NCBI RefSeq assembly: GCF_036387535.1
Contig: NZ_DASVTO010000061.1
Span: 1-55,167 of the forward strand
Length of the DNA: 55,167 bases
Direction of reading: 5' to 3'
Source of the DNA: Sphingomonas_R sp036387535
Lineage (GTDB): Bacteria; Pseudomonadota; Alphaproteobacteria; Sphingomonadales; Sphingomonadaceae
Shown: piece by piece, positions 34,057 through 43,101 of the stretch
Position numbering within the stretch: the stretch's first letter is position 1
Layout: each line of letters opens with the position of its first letter
Position numbers and translations under genes: made by a program
Notes under the pieces: generated by a model
What the model was told of the DNA's origin: nothing
The model's database searches: none
Seen by the model: only the letters and a program-made list of their open reading frames with translations

Positions 34057-35448
34057 TCAGGCGAAAGCTTCGGCGCGGTTTCGGGCGGTGGTAAGGTCCT
34101 CGACGAAGCGGGCATATTCTTCTTCGGCCTGCACGCGATCGGGCAGGCGGAGGAGGTAGCTTGGGTGGACGGTAACCCAGCATTCACCACCGTCGGGTAG
34201 CGTGATCGCGGTGCCGCGCGATTTCGAGATGGTGACCACGCGGCCGAGTAACGCGCGCGCGGCCGTGGCGCCGAGTGCAACCGTGACGGGTGGGCGGACC
34301 AGTACGCGTTCCTGATCGAGCCACCAGCGGCAGGCGTCGATTTCCGGCCCGGCGGGCTTGGCATGGATGCGGCGTTTGCCGCGCGGTTCGAACTTGAAAT
34401 GCTTGACGGCATTGGTGACGTAGACGCGGGCGCGGTCGATGCCGGCGGCGGTGATCGCGCGGTCGAACACCTGACCGGCCGGGCCGACGAACGGGCGGCC
34501 TGCAATATCCTCCTGATCCCCCGGCTGTTCGCCGACAAACATCAGGCGCGCGTCGGTCGGACCTTCGCCGAACACCGTCTGCGTCGCCGGACCGTAGAGC
34601 GGGCAGCGGGTGCAGCCGCCGGATTCCTCGCGCAGCGCCTCCCACGACACGCGGGCATTGCCACCGATATCCGCATGCGCCGCCGCGATCATTCCGCTCT
34701 CCCGCTTTTGTGCGCTGGCCAGCAATTCGGGCACGAGCGCGGTTTCCAGCATGTTCTTCCAATATTTGCGCGGCATCTCCTTCGTCATCGCGCCGACCTT
34801 GACGCGGGCGGGATTGAAGATGGCGGCGTAATAGGTCTTCCAGGTTTCTTCGAGCGGATCGCCATCGGGCGCATCGGCGCGGTGCGCGCCGGGGGTAAAC
34901 GCGAGCGTGTCACCATCCCAATGCACCGACAGTTCGGGGGTCAGGATCGACCAGTGCATGGTGGTGAAGCGGCGCGCGAAGAAATCCGCATTGGCGCGGA
35001 CGATGTGGTTGTCGGGTTCGAACCAGGCGACATAGCGGGGTTCGGCGCCGTCGACCGCAATCTCGCGGAAGCGGACGAACGCCCGCATCTTGTGCATGTC
35101 GCGGCGCACGTCCTTGGCCAGATGTTCGATCCGGCGGACCAGGGGATCCGCCTGATCATCCAGCAATTTGGGCTGGGCGCGGATCCGGGTCAGCAGGGTG
35201 TAGAGCAGTGCGAAGCGTTCGGGATCGCGGTGGCAGAGCGCCCGGCGGGCAAGATCGACAAAGGGGCGCGGGACCGAGAAGGCGCCGGAGGGCGCATCGG
35301 GCGCAGGCTGATCCGCAAACAGGTCGGCGGGCTGGTCGCCCACCTGCCACACGACGGCATCGGGCGCGACACCGGCCAGCGCCAGCGTACGAGCGGCGGT
35401 ACGCCAACCGTCAAAATCATCCTCGCTGGCCAAAGTTGCGACGTGCAT
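34057..35448 (-). CDS. UdgX-type uracil-DNA glycosylase fused to a DUF4130 domain
   Basis: This 463-residue fusion starts at 35448 (MHVATLASEDDFDGWR). The N-terminal half (about 1-250) is the DUF4130/TIGR03915 domain found beside radical SAM repair proteins. The C-terminal half (about 265-463) is a family-4-like uracil glycosylase. It has Fe-S cysteines (Cys279, Cys282 and later Cys373, Cys423), GEQPGDQEDIAGRPFVGPAG, and the diagnostic KRRIH insertion (358-362). In UdgX the His of that loop forms a covalent bond with DNA at uracil sites. The partner radical SAM gene is 43 bases upstream. The fused form joins two proteins that are separate in some genomes. Confidence 0.93.
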   Translation of the reverse strand: MHVATLASEDDFDGWRTAARTLALAGVAPDAVVWQVGDQPADLFADQPAPDAPSGAFSVPRPFVDLARRALCHRDPERFALLYTLLTRIRAQPKLLDDQADPLVRRIEHLAKDVRRDMHKMRAFVRFREIAVDGAEPRYVAWFEPDNHIVRANADFFARRFTTMHWSILTPELSVHWDGDTLAFTPGAHRADAPDGDPLEETWKTYYAAIFNPARVKVGAMTKEMPRKYWKNMLETALVPELLASAQKRESGMIAAAHADIGGNARVSWEALREESGGCTRCPLYGPATQTVFGEGPTDARLMFVGEQPGDQEDIAGRPFVGPAGQVFDRAITAAGIDRARVYVTNAVKHFKFEPRGKRRIHAKPAGPEIDACRWWLDQERVLVRPPVTVALGATAARALLGRVVTISKSRGTAITLPDGGECWVTVHPSYLLRLPDRVQAEEEYARFVEDLTTARNRAEAFA

Positions 35449-35491
35449 CGTCAGGATAGACGCATGAAGCGTTCCGGGGTTGCCGCCCGGA

Positions 35492-36739
35492 TCAGGCGGC
35501 GAACAGTTCCAGCTGCTCCGTCTTCGGTGCAATCCGGTTTTGCAGGTCGGCGCGGTCGGTGAGGGCGACCGGACGCCAGTCGGTGGCGGCGATGAACGGC
35601 CGTACCTTGGCGATCGACACGGTGAGCCGTCCGACATCGTCGAGGCGGAGCGCGCGCCACTTGCGGCTGACCAGGATGGCGTTCACCGCCTTCACCCCCA
35701 GGCCGGGGACGCGGAGCAGCGCCTCGCGCGGGGCGGTGTTGACGTCGACCGGGAACATTGCACGAAACTTGAGCGCCCAGGCGAGCTTGGGGTCGATATC
35801 GAGCGGGAGCATGCCGTCGGCACCGGTGGCGGCGACGACCTCCTTGGGCTGGAACCCGTAGAAACGCATCAGCCAGTCCGACTGGTACAGGCGATGTTCG
35901 CGCATCAGTGGCGGGCGTTGCAGCGGCAGGATCGCGGACGCGTCGGGGATCGGGCTGAACGCCGAATAATAGACGCGGCGGAGCGCGAAGCGATCGTAGA
36001 GGGTGGAGGCGCGGGTGACGATATCGCCGTCATTCGCACTGTCCGCGCCGACGATCATCTGCGTCGACTGGCCGGCAGGCGCGAAGCGGGGTGCGGTCCG
36101 GTACCGTCGTTTCGCGTCATGACCGTCGTCGATCGACGTTTTCATGGTCTGCATCGCGCCATCGATCCGCTCCGCCGACTTTTCGGGCGCCAGCCGCTTC
36201 AACCCGCCGACCGTGGGCAGTTCGACGTTGATCGAGACGCGGTCGGCGTGGAGCCCGGCCTGATGCACCAGTTCGGGATCGGCATCGGGGATGGTCTTCA
36301 GATGGATATAGCCGCGAAAGTCGTGATCCTCGCGCAGCGACCGTGCGACTTCGACCATCTGTTCCATCGTGTAGTTGGACGAGCGGATGATGCCGGAGGA
36401 GAGGAACAGCCCTTCGATATAGTTGCGGCGGTAGAAGGCGAGGGTGAGGTTGACGACCTCCTCCGCCGAGAAGCGCGCGCGGCGGACGTTCGAGCTTTTG
36501 CGGTTGATGCAATAATGGCAGTCGAAGATGCAGCTGTTGGTCAGCAGGATCTTGAGCAGCGAGATGCAGCGTCCATCGGGTGCATAGGCATGGCAGATGC
36601 CCATCCCCTCGGTCGAACCGATCCCCTTGGTCTTGCCCTCGCTGGAGCGTTTCGCCGTGCCGGACGACGCGCACGACGCATCATATTTGGCCGCGTCGGC
36701 GAGGATGGCCAGCTTGCCGCGGGTATCGAGTTGCGCCAT
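35492..36739 (-). CDS. Putative DNA modification/repair radical SAM protein
   Basis: This 415-residue protein carries a radical SAM cluster motif, Cys70-x3-Cys74-x2-Cys77 (CIFDCHYC). Family motifs are GLFLSSGIIRSSNYTMEQM, GYIHLKTIPDA and DRVSINVELPT. A helix-hairpin-helix near the C-terminus (about 345-365, LRVPGLGVKAVNAILVSRKW) suggests DNA binding. This family (TIGR03916) occurs together with DUF4130 proteins and is thought to act in DNA repair or modification, but no reaction is proven to my knowledge. It is the first gene of the pair with the DUF4130-UdgX fusion and is followed upstream by the phoX terminator hairpin. Confidence 0.93.
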   Translation of the reverse strand: MAQLDTRGKLAILADAAKYDASCASSGTAKRSSEGKTKGIGSTEGMGICHAYAPDGRCISLLKILLTNSCIFDCHYCINRKSSNVRRARFSAEEVVNLTLAFYRRNYIEGLFLSSGIIRSSNYTMEQMVEVARSLREDHDFRGYIHLKTIPDADPELVHQAGLHADRVSINVELPTVGGLKRLAPEKSAERIDGAMQTMKTSIDDGHDAKRRYRTAPRFAPAGQSTQMIVGADSANDGDIVTRASTLYDRFALRRVYYSAFSPIPDASAILPLQRPPLMREHRLYQSDWLMRFYGFQPKEVVAATGADGMLPLDIDPKLAWALKFRAMFPVDVNTAPREALLRVPGLGVKAVNAILVSRKWRALRLDDVGRLTVSIAKVRPFIAATDWRPVALTDRADLQNRIAPKTEQLELFAA

Positions 36740-36792
36740 TTGTTCGATATATGTTCAGGGTCGGTAGAAGTCCAGTCCGGGCCCTGAAAAGT

Positions 36793-36821
36793 CGGTACCC
36801 CGGCCGTAAACCGGGGTACCG
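36793..36821 (-). terminator. Intrinsic-type terminator after phoX
   Basis: Perfect 11-bp arms CGGTACCCCGG (36793-36803) and CCGGGGTACCG (36811-36821) enclose a 7-base loop. Read on the minus strand, the stem is followed by ACTTTTC. That makes it a plausible intrinsic terminator for phoX, which ends at 36832. It separates phoX from the radical SAM gene starting at 36739. Confidence 0.72.
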
Positions 36822-36831
36822 TTCCAAGCGA

Positions 36832-39327
36832 TCAGAGGCCGATCAGCCCGCCATCGTTCCGGGTGATGACGATGGTAGCCGAGCGGGGACGCGCGCTGCC
36901 GGTGGTGGCGCCGGTTTGCGTCGCGGGCCAGCTGCTGCTGATCGCGGCGGGGGTGCCGCCTTCGCCGGGATGCTGGATGTTGACGAACAGCGCGCGGCCG
37001 TCGGGCGTGCTGTCGACGCCGGTGATCTCGCATTCCTTCGGTCCCACCAGGAAGCGACGGAGGGTTCCGCCCGGCGCCTTGCCGATGAAGGTCGACTGGC
37101 TGCGCGTGCTGTCGTCGGCACCCAGATTGACGATCGTGCGGGCGGCGCCGTCCCCGACCGTACCCGGCAACGCGGCCAGCATCATGCAGTTCGTCTGATC
37201 GGTGAAGGCGCCGTCGTCGGTCTGGATCCACAGCAGCGGATTGACCTGCCCCGTCGGATTGGTGGCGCGGGAGAACCAGAGACCGTCCGGGCTGGAAAAG
37301 TCGTTGGTGGCGTCGAGCCCGGACAGGTTGATGTTGGCGGGGTTGAGATCCGACCCCGCGCCGAAGGCATAGATGTCCCAGCGGAACGTCGTCGCTTCCG
37401 ACGTATCCCCGGTTTCGCGCAGGCGGATGATGTGCCCGTTGGGATTGCCACGCTGCGCGGCGCCGTTCTTCGGATCATTATAATAGCGCGGGTTGGCGGC
37501 GTCGGTGCCGGCAAGCGTGCGCGAGCTGTTGTTGGTGAGCGTCAGATAGACTTCGCCGGTCTGCGGATTGACCGCGGTCCATTCCGGACGATCCATCCGC
37601 GTCGCGCCGAGCGCGTCGCCGGCAAGGCGCGCGTTGGCGAGGACGTCGGCCTGATCCGCGAAGGGATAGGCGGCGTTGGCGGCCGTCAACGGACCCTGTC
37701 CGAACACCAGCGGCAGCCAGACGCCGGCGCCGGTGGCGTCAAAGCGCGCGACGTAGAGCGTGCCGGCGTCGAGATATTTGTCACCCGTGGCGAGCCGGTC
37801 GGTCGGGGTGGCGTCCGCCGACGACCAGGGCGTGGCGGAGACGAACTTGTACAGATATTCGTTCTGCGCGTCGTCACCCATGTAGAAGGCGAGGCGGCGG
37901 CCGGCGACCGGCACCGACGGCCAGCAGCCTTCATGGTTCATGCGACCGAGCGCGGTGCGCTTGCGCGGGGTGGAGGTCGGCAGATAGGGATCGATTTCGA
38001 CGACCCAGCCGAACTGGTTGGCTTCGTTGCGGAAATCGCCGCTGCCGTCCGCCGCCGCGCTGGCGACCGCATTGATGTTCCACCGGCTGTAGAGCGTGCT
38101 GGTGGCGTCGGCCGGTGTCACCGTGCTCCAGCGATTATTGCCCGGGCGGTTGGTGGTGACCGCAAGACCATAGCGGTTGAGCGCCACCACCGTCCTGGGC
38201 GCCGTCGCAGCGCGGACGGCATCATCGGTGGTGTCGCGACGGAAATAGCCGGCCCAGTTTTCCTCGCACGTCGTGTAGGTGCCCCACGGCATCAGGCCAT
38301 TGGCGCAGTTGTTGATCGTGCCGCGGCCCCGCGTGCCATCGGTGGAAAAGCGGGTGCGCAGCAGCGCCGCGCCGCGGACCGGGCCGTTGAACTGCATCGG
38401 CGTGAGCGGCGTGATCCGGCGATTGAGCACGGAGTTCTGGACATAGGCCCAGGCGCCAGTCGTGCCTTTCGCGATCTCCACCACGCTGACGCCGTGGCAT
38501 TCCATTTCCTTCAGCGCCTCCGCTTCGGGGCGGGCACCGCCCACCAGCGTCTGACCGTTCGGATGCAGATAGGCGGCCGTGATGTTTTCATGGTTCATCA
38601 CCAGCAGGCCACGGCTGCTGTTGTTCGCATCCGGCGTGTTGGCACCCGCGAGCAGGCCGAAATAGGACATGCCGTCATGATGATCGCCGGCGCGGGCCGA
38701 AAAGCCGCTGTCGCTGCCGTCATTGGCAAAAGCGGTGGTGGATGCCGTGATCGGATCGCCCAGCCGGTAGAGAATGGTGACGGTATAGCCCGACGGCACC
38801 GCGACGACATCGGCCAGCGATTTGGGAACCGCCGTGAAGTCGAGCGTGGCTGGCGCGACGGTGATCGTGCTGTCCGCCGTGGCGGTGGCGCCGAAGCCGT
38901 CGGTCGCGGTGAAACGGAAGACGAGCGGTGTGGTGGTGGCGACGGCCGGCGCGATGAAGGTGGCCGAAGGCGTACCGGAGTTGGTGAGCGTGACCGTGGG
39001 ACCCGATAGCTGCGTCCAGATCGTGCTGGAAACGCTGCCGCCCGGATCACTGGCGGTGCCGGCAAGCGTCACGAGCTTGCCCGAGGTGGTGGCGGCGCTT
39101 TGTCCCGCGGTGACGGTGGGCGGGCTGTTCCCCTCCGCATCCGACCCACAGCCGGACAGCAGGGTGGTGCCGAGCGCGGCCATGGTCAGCGCCGAGACGC
39201 CGCCGAACATCGTCTGGCGACGGGAATAGCGGCTGTCGACGATGTCTGCGAGCGTCGGCCCGGTGCTGCGGTTCGTGTCGATCCCACCGTCGCAATAGGG
39301 TTCGTCGAAAGAAAGGATGTCGTGCAT
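36832..39327 (-). CDS. phoX: PhoX-type alkaline phosphatase with an N-terminal Ig/PKD-like domain
   Basis: This 831-residue protein begins with an N-terminal twin-arginine motif (SRRQTMFGG, residues 35-43), followed by a hydrophobic segment ending in LLSGC. That suggests Tat export and possibly lipid attachment. Residues about 67-157 form an Ig/PKD-like domain (TAGQSAATTSGKLVTLAGTA, FRFTATDGFGATATADSTI). The PhoX (DUF839) propeller follows, with LLVMNHENI, PWGTYTTCEENWAGYF, GRMNHEGC and RPEWTAVNPQTGEVY. PhoX uses Ca and Fe to release phosphate from phosphomonoesters in the periplasm. A Pho-box-like repeat lies upstream at 39400-39417 and a terminator downstream. Confidence 0.94.
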   Translation of the reverse strand: MHDILSFDEPYCDGGIDTNRSTGPTLADIVDSRYSRRQTMFGGVSALTMAALGTTLLSGCGSDAEGNSPPTVTAGQSAATTSGKLVTLAGTASDPGGSVSSTIWTQLSGPTVTLTNSGTPSATFIAPAVATTTPLVFRFTATDGFGATATADSTITVAPATLDFTAVPKSLADVVAVPSGYTVTILYRLGDPITASTTAFANDGSDSGFSARAGDHHDGMSYFGLLAGANTPDANNSSRGLLVMNHENITAAYLHPNGQTLVGGARPEAEALKEMECHGVSVVEIAKGTTGAWAYVQNSVLNRRITPLTPMQFNGPVRGAALLRTRFSTDGTRGRGTINNCANGLMPWGTYTTCEENWAGYFRRDTTDDAVRAATAPRTVVALNRYGLAVTTNRPGNNRWSTVTPADATSTLYSRWNINAVASAAADGSGDFRNEANQFGWVVEIDPYLPTSTPRKRTALGRMNHEGCWPSVPVAGRRLAFYMGDDAQNEYLYKFVSATPWSSADATPTDRLATGDKYLDAGTLYVARFDATGAGVWLPLVFGQGPLTAANAAYPFADQADVLANARLAGDALGATRMDRPEWTAVNPQTGEVYLTLTNNSSRTLAGTDAANPRYYNDPKNGAAQRGNPNGHIIRLRETGDTSEATTFRWDIYAFGAGSDLNPANINLSGLDATNDFSSPDGLWFSRATNPTGQVNPLLWIQTDDGAFTDQTNCMMLAALPGTVGDGAARTIVNLGADDSTRSQSTFIGKAPGGTLRRFLVGPKECEITGVDSTPDGRALFVNIQHPGEGGTPAAISSSWPATQTGATTGSARPRSATIVITRNDGGLIGL

Positions 39328-39399
39328 GTCAGGGGGCCCCCGCCAGATCGGTTTCCACGTCTGGCTAGGGGCGTTCCACGTCAGTCCCGTGCAGTTTTG

Positions 39400-39417
39400 T
39401 TTACGGATTCATTACGG
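39400..39417 (-). promoter_or_regulatory. Pho-box-like direct repeat upstream of phoX
   Basis: On the minus strand CCGTAAT (39417-39411) and CCGTAAA (39406-39400) recur exactly 11 bases apart with an A/T-rich spacer. This is the geometry of a PhoB site, though the 7-mers match the CTGTAAT/CTGTCAT consensus only in part (5 of 7 at best). It lies 73 bases before the phoX start, after the GDPD stop. Confidence 0.5.
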
Positions 39418-39434
39418 ATCGGTCATGTTCCGGA

Positions 39435-40547
39435 TCAGCCCGTCGGTTGCAACGCGGCCCTGCCGAGCGCGGGATCATCGGTGAAGAAGCCGTCGATGCC
39501 GGCCGCGACGTAGCGGCGGATCTCCGCGATCGATCCGGTCGGGTTGCGGGCGTCGTCACCGGCGTCGTCGCGGAAATCGGCCGCGAGGAAGCGGTTTTCG
39601 GGGCGGAACGTCCAGGGGTGGACCAGCAGCCCGGCAGCATGGGCATCCGCCACCAGCCGGGTGGGCCGATCCAACCGGCCATCGGGACGGAGCGGGATGA
39701 TCGCACGCGTGGCGGGTGCAACGACATCGGCGTAGGTCGCCATGTCCCGCAGGCCGGCGGCGGTCGCCATCTGCGCGAAGCTGGTGGTGCCGCCCGCCTT
39801 TGCCACGTCGGCGGGCCGGACATCGCCGTCGCCGATCAGCTGGGCCAGCCGGAGATTGGCGGGGCGGCCGAGCCTGGACCGCAAATAGCGGAGGTTGGCG
39901 ATTTCAAACGACTGCACCTCCACCGGCGCGCGGCGGGTATAATCATGCGCGGCAAGGGTCGCGATGAAGCGGTCCTCCAGCGGCATGCCGATGCCGGCGA
40001 AATAGGTGCCGTGCTTGAGTTCGGGGATCAGGCCGATCATGCGGCCGCGGGCGGCGGCCTCGGCGGCGGCGAAATCGATGATTTCCTCGAACGTCACCAG
40101 CTGGAACTGGCCGTCATAGCCGGCGCTGACCGGGCGGACCCGGCCCAGCCGCTCGACCGCGCGCAGCGTCTTCAGTTCGGCGAGCGTGAAATCCTCGCAG
40201 AACCAGCCGTCCTGCGCCTCACCATCCACGGTCTTGCGGGTGCGGCGGCCGGCGAACTCCGGATGGCGGGCGATGTCGGTGGTGCCGGCGATGTTGTTTT
40301 CGTGACGCGCGATCAGGATGCCGTCGCGGGTGACGACCAGATCGGGTTCGATGAAATCCGCGCCGTCCTGGATCGCCTTGGCATAGGCGGCCAGCGTATG
40401 TTCGGGGCGGAGCGCAGAGGCGCCGCGATGCGCGATCACCAGCGGGGTCGTGGCAGGGGCCGGCGCGGCGCGGGCGGTGGCGGCCAGCGCGGCGGCCCCC
40501 GCCACGGTGCCGAGAGCGCCGCGGCGGGTAAGACCATGGCCGCCCAT
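39435..40547 (-). CDS. Glycerophosphodiester phosphodiesterase, exported
   Basis: This 370-residue GDPD enzyme splits glycerophosphodiesters into glycerol-3-phosphate and an alcohol. The start at 40547 overlaps the TonB receptor stop by one base (TGATG), and an N-terminal TRRGALGTVAGAAALAATARA segment is a Tat-type signal. Catalytic motifs are IAHRGAS, EHTLAAY, FIEPDLVVTRDG and LIARHENN. The length and the later ELKHGTYF motif fit the periplasmic GlpQ group. Translation coupling to a TonB receptor suggests that the receptor brings organic phosphorus compounds into the periplasm for this enzyme. Confidence 0.94.
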   Translation of the reverse strand: MGGHGLTRRGALGTVAGAAALAATARAAPAPATTPLVIAHRGASALRPEHTLAAYAKAIQDGADFIEPDLVVTRDGILIARHENNIAGTTDIARHPEFAGRRTRKTVDGEAQDGWFCEDFTLAELKTLRAVERLGRVRPVSAGYDGQFQLVTFEEIIDFAAAEAAARGRMIGLIPELKHGTYFAGIGMPLEDRFIATLAAHDYTRRAPVEVQSFEIANLRYLRSRLGRPANLRLAQLIGDGDVRPADVAKAGGTTSFAQMATAAGLRDMATYADVVAPATRAIIPLRPDGRLDRPTRLVADAHAAGLLVHPWTFRPENRFLAADFRDDAGDDARNPTGSIAEIRRYVAAGIDGFFTDDPALGRAALQPTG

Positions 40548-42907
40548 CAGAAACCGACCGACAGCGTGGCGAACCACTGACGCGGGGCGATCGGGAAGGT
40601 GTTGTAGGTGAGCGATGCCGATCCGACACTGACCGTCGAGGTGCCGGTTTCCTTGGTGAGATTGGTCACGTTGACGCTGACCTCCGCCTTCTGCACGAAC
40701 CCGGTGGGCGACATCGGAATGGTGTAGCCGATCCGTGCGCTGGCGAGGAAGTAGCTGGGTACGGCCTGGTCATTCGTATAGGTCGCGAACCGCTTGCCGA
40801 CATAATCGCCGATCGCCTGGACATCGACCGGCCCGAGGCTGAGCGTCGCCACGGTCTTGTTGAGCCAGGTCGGCGAGCCCGGTACCTTCTTGCCCTCGGT
40901 CGGGACGGTGGTGGTGCCGGACTGGTAATTATCCTGGTAGATGGAGCGGTTGTAGGACAGCGCATTGTAGAGCGAGAAGCTCTGCCCGAACCGCAACGTC
41001 AGGGCGGCATCGACACCGTCGGTCTTCACCGAACCGACATTCTGGATGATCGCGGCGCCGCCCGCGATCGATCCGCCGGGCACCGCGTTGACGCCGAGCA
41101 GGCGATCCTTGAAGTCGACATGATAATAATTGATCTGGCCTTCGATGCCGGTCAGCGGGCCGAGCGCGACCGGGCGGCGGGTGCGGAGACCGGCTTCATA
41201 GGTCCAGGCGGTTTCGGGATCGACCTGATCCTTGAACAGATCGAACGCGGCCTGGCTGCCGAGGCTCCAGGGCGACAGGCCGCCGGCGCCGTAGGTCTGG
41301 AACTGACGCAGGTTGCGCTGGGCATTGACGAAGACCTGTTCGGTGGGCGTCGCATCCCATAACAGGCCGAGTTGCGGCAGGAACCACTTCTTGGTGGTGA
41401 TCCGCCCTTCCGGCAGGCCGATCGACCCCGGCAGCGAGCCGACGATCGGCTGGACCGGGACGGTGCCCTTGCCGAATTGCAGGCTGGACTTGAACCCGGC
41501 CTGCACCGTCAGCGTCGGGATCGGCTTCCAGGCATCCTGGATATGGAATTGATAGACGTCGTTGCGGATCTCGCTGCCATATTGGGTGAAGAGCGGGTTG
41601 GTGGGGCGTTCATAGGGTGTGCTGGGATTGTTGACGTCAAGCGCATACCAGCGGCGATAGGCGGACGAGCTGTTGTTTTCGTACCAGCCGCCGAGTTCGA
41701 TGCGGTGGTTGCCGAGTTCGACGTCGAGCGTCGAGATGACGCCGGCGCGGTCGATGCGATATTCGGTGGTGCGGGTCGCATAGCCGGAATTGCCGGTCTG
41801 CACCTTCAGATTCTGACCCGGGAAATAGAGCGCGAACAATGTGGGCAGGCTGGCGACGGTGATCGGCCCGGCGACGACGCCGTAGCCGTCATTATTGTGG
41901 TAATAGCCCTGGTTCGACCAGGTGACATTGTCCGCGATGGCCCAGTCATATTTGGCGTAGGCGAGGTAATCGGTGCGGATCGCGGCGCTGTAATAGTTGC
42001 GATAGTTGACCCCGTCCGCCGCCGGGGTGGCGCCGGTGGCGGAGAGATAGGTGAGCGCCGAGGCGAAATCCGGATAGAAGAAGGGCCGCGTATAGGGCTG
42101 GAACGTGGTGGTCGGGCTGCGAACCGTGCTGTCCTCGTTCGGTTCGGTCTTGTCGGAATAGGCGGCGTAGAGCGTCAGCTTGCCGTCGGCATCGTCATGG
42201 ACGAACTTGGCGTTGGCCTGATACCCGCCCTGACGACCGTTGAAATCCCATGCGCGCGCCTTCTGCCGGACACCGGAAATGTAGAGGCTGTTGCCGTTGC
42301 CAAAGGTGCCGCTGTCGAGCCGGACGAAGGTGCGGGACGTGTCATAGCTGCCGATCGTCTGCGCGACGGCGAGGCCGCCTTCGCTGCGCGGATCGCTGCT
42401 GAACGTCTCGATTGCCCCGCCCAGATTGCTGGTGGACGGCGTGCCGAGATCGGCGGCGCCGGTCGACAGGATGACCGAGCCGACATTTTCCGAAATGACG
42501 GCGCGTTGCGGCGAGAGGCCGTTGTAATTGCCGTAATTCTGATCCCCGAGCGGGACGCCGTCGAAGGTGTAGCCGAGTTGCTGCGCATTGAAGCCGTGAA
42601 TGAACAGCGAGGTGTTCTGTTCGTTGTTGCCCCAGGGATCGGCGGTGACGAAGGTGACGCCGGGCAGCGTCTGGATCGCCTTCAGCGGATTGATGCCGGG
42701 CAGGATCTTCTGGATTTCAGGGCCGGCGATCTGCGTGACCGACCGCGTGGTCTTGCCGGTGACGACGATGGTTTCGGCGGTTTCGGCATCGGCCGGCGCG
42801 GCGGCGGCAGGGATGTCGGCGGCCGGCGCGGCCACCGCGTTGCCCGCGAGCAGGGCCGCGGCGGCGACGCCGGTCAGGCAGGCGCGACGGGTCGTGTAAA
42901 GGATCAT
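40547..42907 (-). CDS. TonB-dependent receptor of the phosphate locus (1)
   Basis: This 786-residue outer-membrane receptor has a signal peptide ending near NAVAA, a TonB box (ETIVVTGK) and a plug domain with FIHGFNAQQLGYTFDGVPLGD and NLGGAIETF. A 22-strand-type barrel ends in the terminal Phe of VGF. It is a paralogue of the receptor at 44840-47179: both share GVPLGD, a YGN-x-NGL motif and an ISENxGS motif. It is co-oriented and translationally coupled with the GDPD gene. A near-consensus Pho box (42977-42994) lies 70 bases upstream. The likely cargo is phosphate esters or glycerophosphodiesters (inference). Confidence 0.94.
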   Translation of the reverse strand: MILYTTRRACLTGVAAAALLAGNAVAAPAADIPAAAAPADAETAETIVVTGKTTRSVTQIAGPEIQKILPGINPLKAIQTLPGVTFVTADPWGNNEQNTSLFIHGFNAQQLGYTFDGVPLGDQNYGNYNGLSPQRAVISENVGSVILSTGAADLGTPSTSNLGGAIETFSSDPRSEGGLAVAQTIGSYDTSRTFVRLDSGTFGNGNSLYISGVRQKARAWDFNGRQGGYQANAKFVHDDADGKLTLYAAYSDKTEPNEDSTVRSPTTTFQPYTRPFFYPDFASALTYLSATGATPAADGVNYRNYYSAAIRTDYLAYAKYDWAIADNVTWSNQGYYHNNDGYGVVAGPITVASLPTLFALYFPGQNLKVQTGNSGYATRTTEYRIDRAGVISTLDVELGNHRIELGGWYENNSSSAYRRWYALDVNNPSTPYERPTNPLFTQYGSEIRNDVYQFHIQDAWKPIPTLTVQAGFKSSLQFGKGTVPVQPIVGSLPGSIGLPEGRITTKKWFLPQLGLLWDATPTEQVFVNAQRNLRQFQTYGAGGLSPWSLGSQAAFDLFKDQVDPETAWTYEAGLRTRRPVALGPLTGIEGQINYYHVDFKDRLLGVNAVPGGSIAGGAAIIQNVGSVKTDGVDAALTLRFGQSFSLYNALSYNRSIYQDNYQSGTTTVPTEGKKVPGSPTWLNKTVATLSLGPVDVQAIGDYVGKRFATYTNDQAVPSYFLASARIGYTIPMSPTGFVQKAEVSVNVTNLTKETGTSTVSVGSASLTYNTFPIAPRQWFATLSVGF

Positions 42908-42976
42908 GGCAAGTCCCCGGAAAAAGGTACGGGCTCCTTCAGGCGGGAGCGTCGAGCCGGCGCTTCGGCCTGATCC

Positions 42977-42994
42977 ATGTCAGTTGCATGAAAG
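42977..42994 (-). promoter_or_regulatory. Pho box upstream of TonB receptor 1
   Basis: On the minus strand CTTTCAT (42994-42988) is followed by a 4-base spacer and CTGACAT (42983-42977). Each 7-mer matches CTGTCAT at 6 of 7 positions, and the period is exactly 11 bases. This is the best two-copy PhoB site in the window. It is placed about 70 bases before the receptor start. Confidence 0.72.
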
Positions 42995-43036
42995 CCGCAA
43001 GACGGTTCCGAGACATGACGGCGATGTCACGCACCG

Positions 43037-43054
43037 CTGTCATCGTTGCGTCTT
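43037..43054 (+). promoter_or_regulatory. Possible Pho box upstream of phoD
   Basis: CTGTCAT at 43037-43043 matches the PhoB half-site perfectly. The 7-mer one 11-base period later (GCGTCTT, 43048-43054) matches only 4 of 7. It lies 58 bases before the phoD start, on the coding strand, so it may be a weak site. Alternatively, regulation may rest on the divergent site at 42977-42994. Confidence 0.4.
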
Positions 43055-43101
43055 CTACGAAGATTAGGCGCCGAGGCCGAACCGTTTGCCGAGGCCCTGC
43101 C

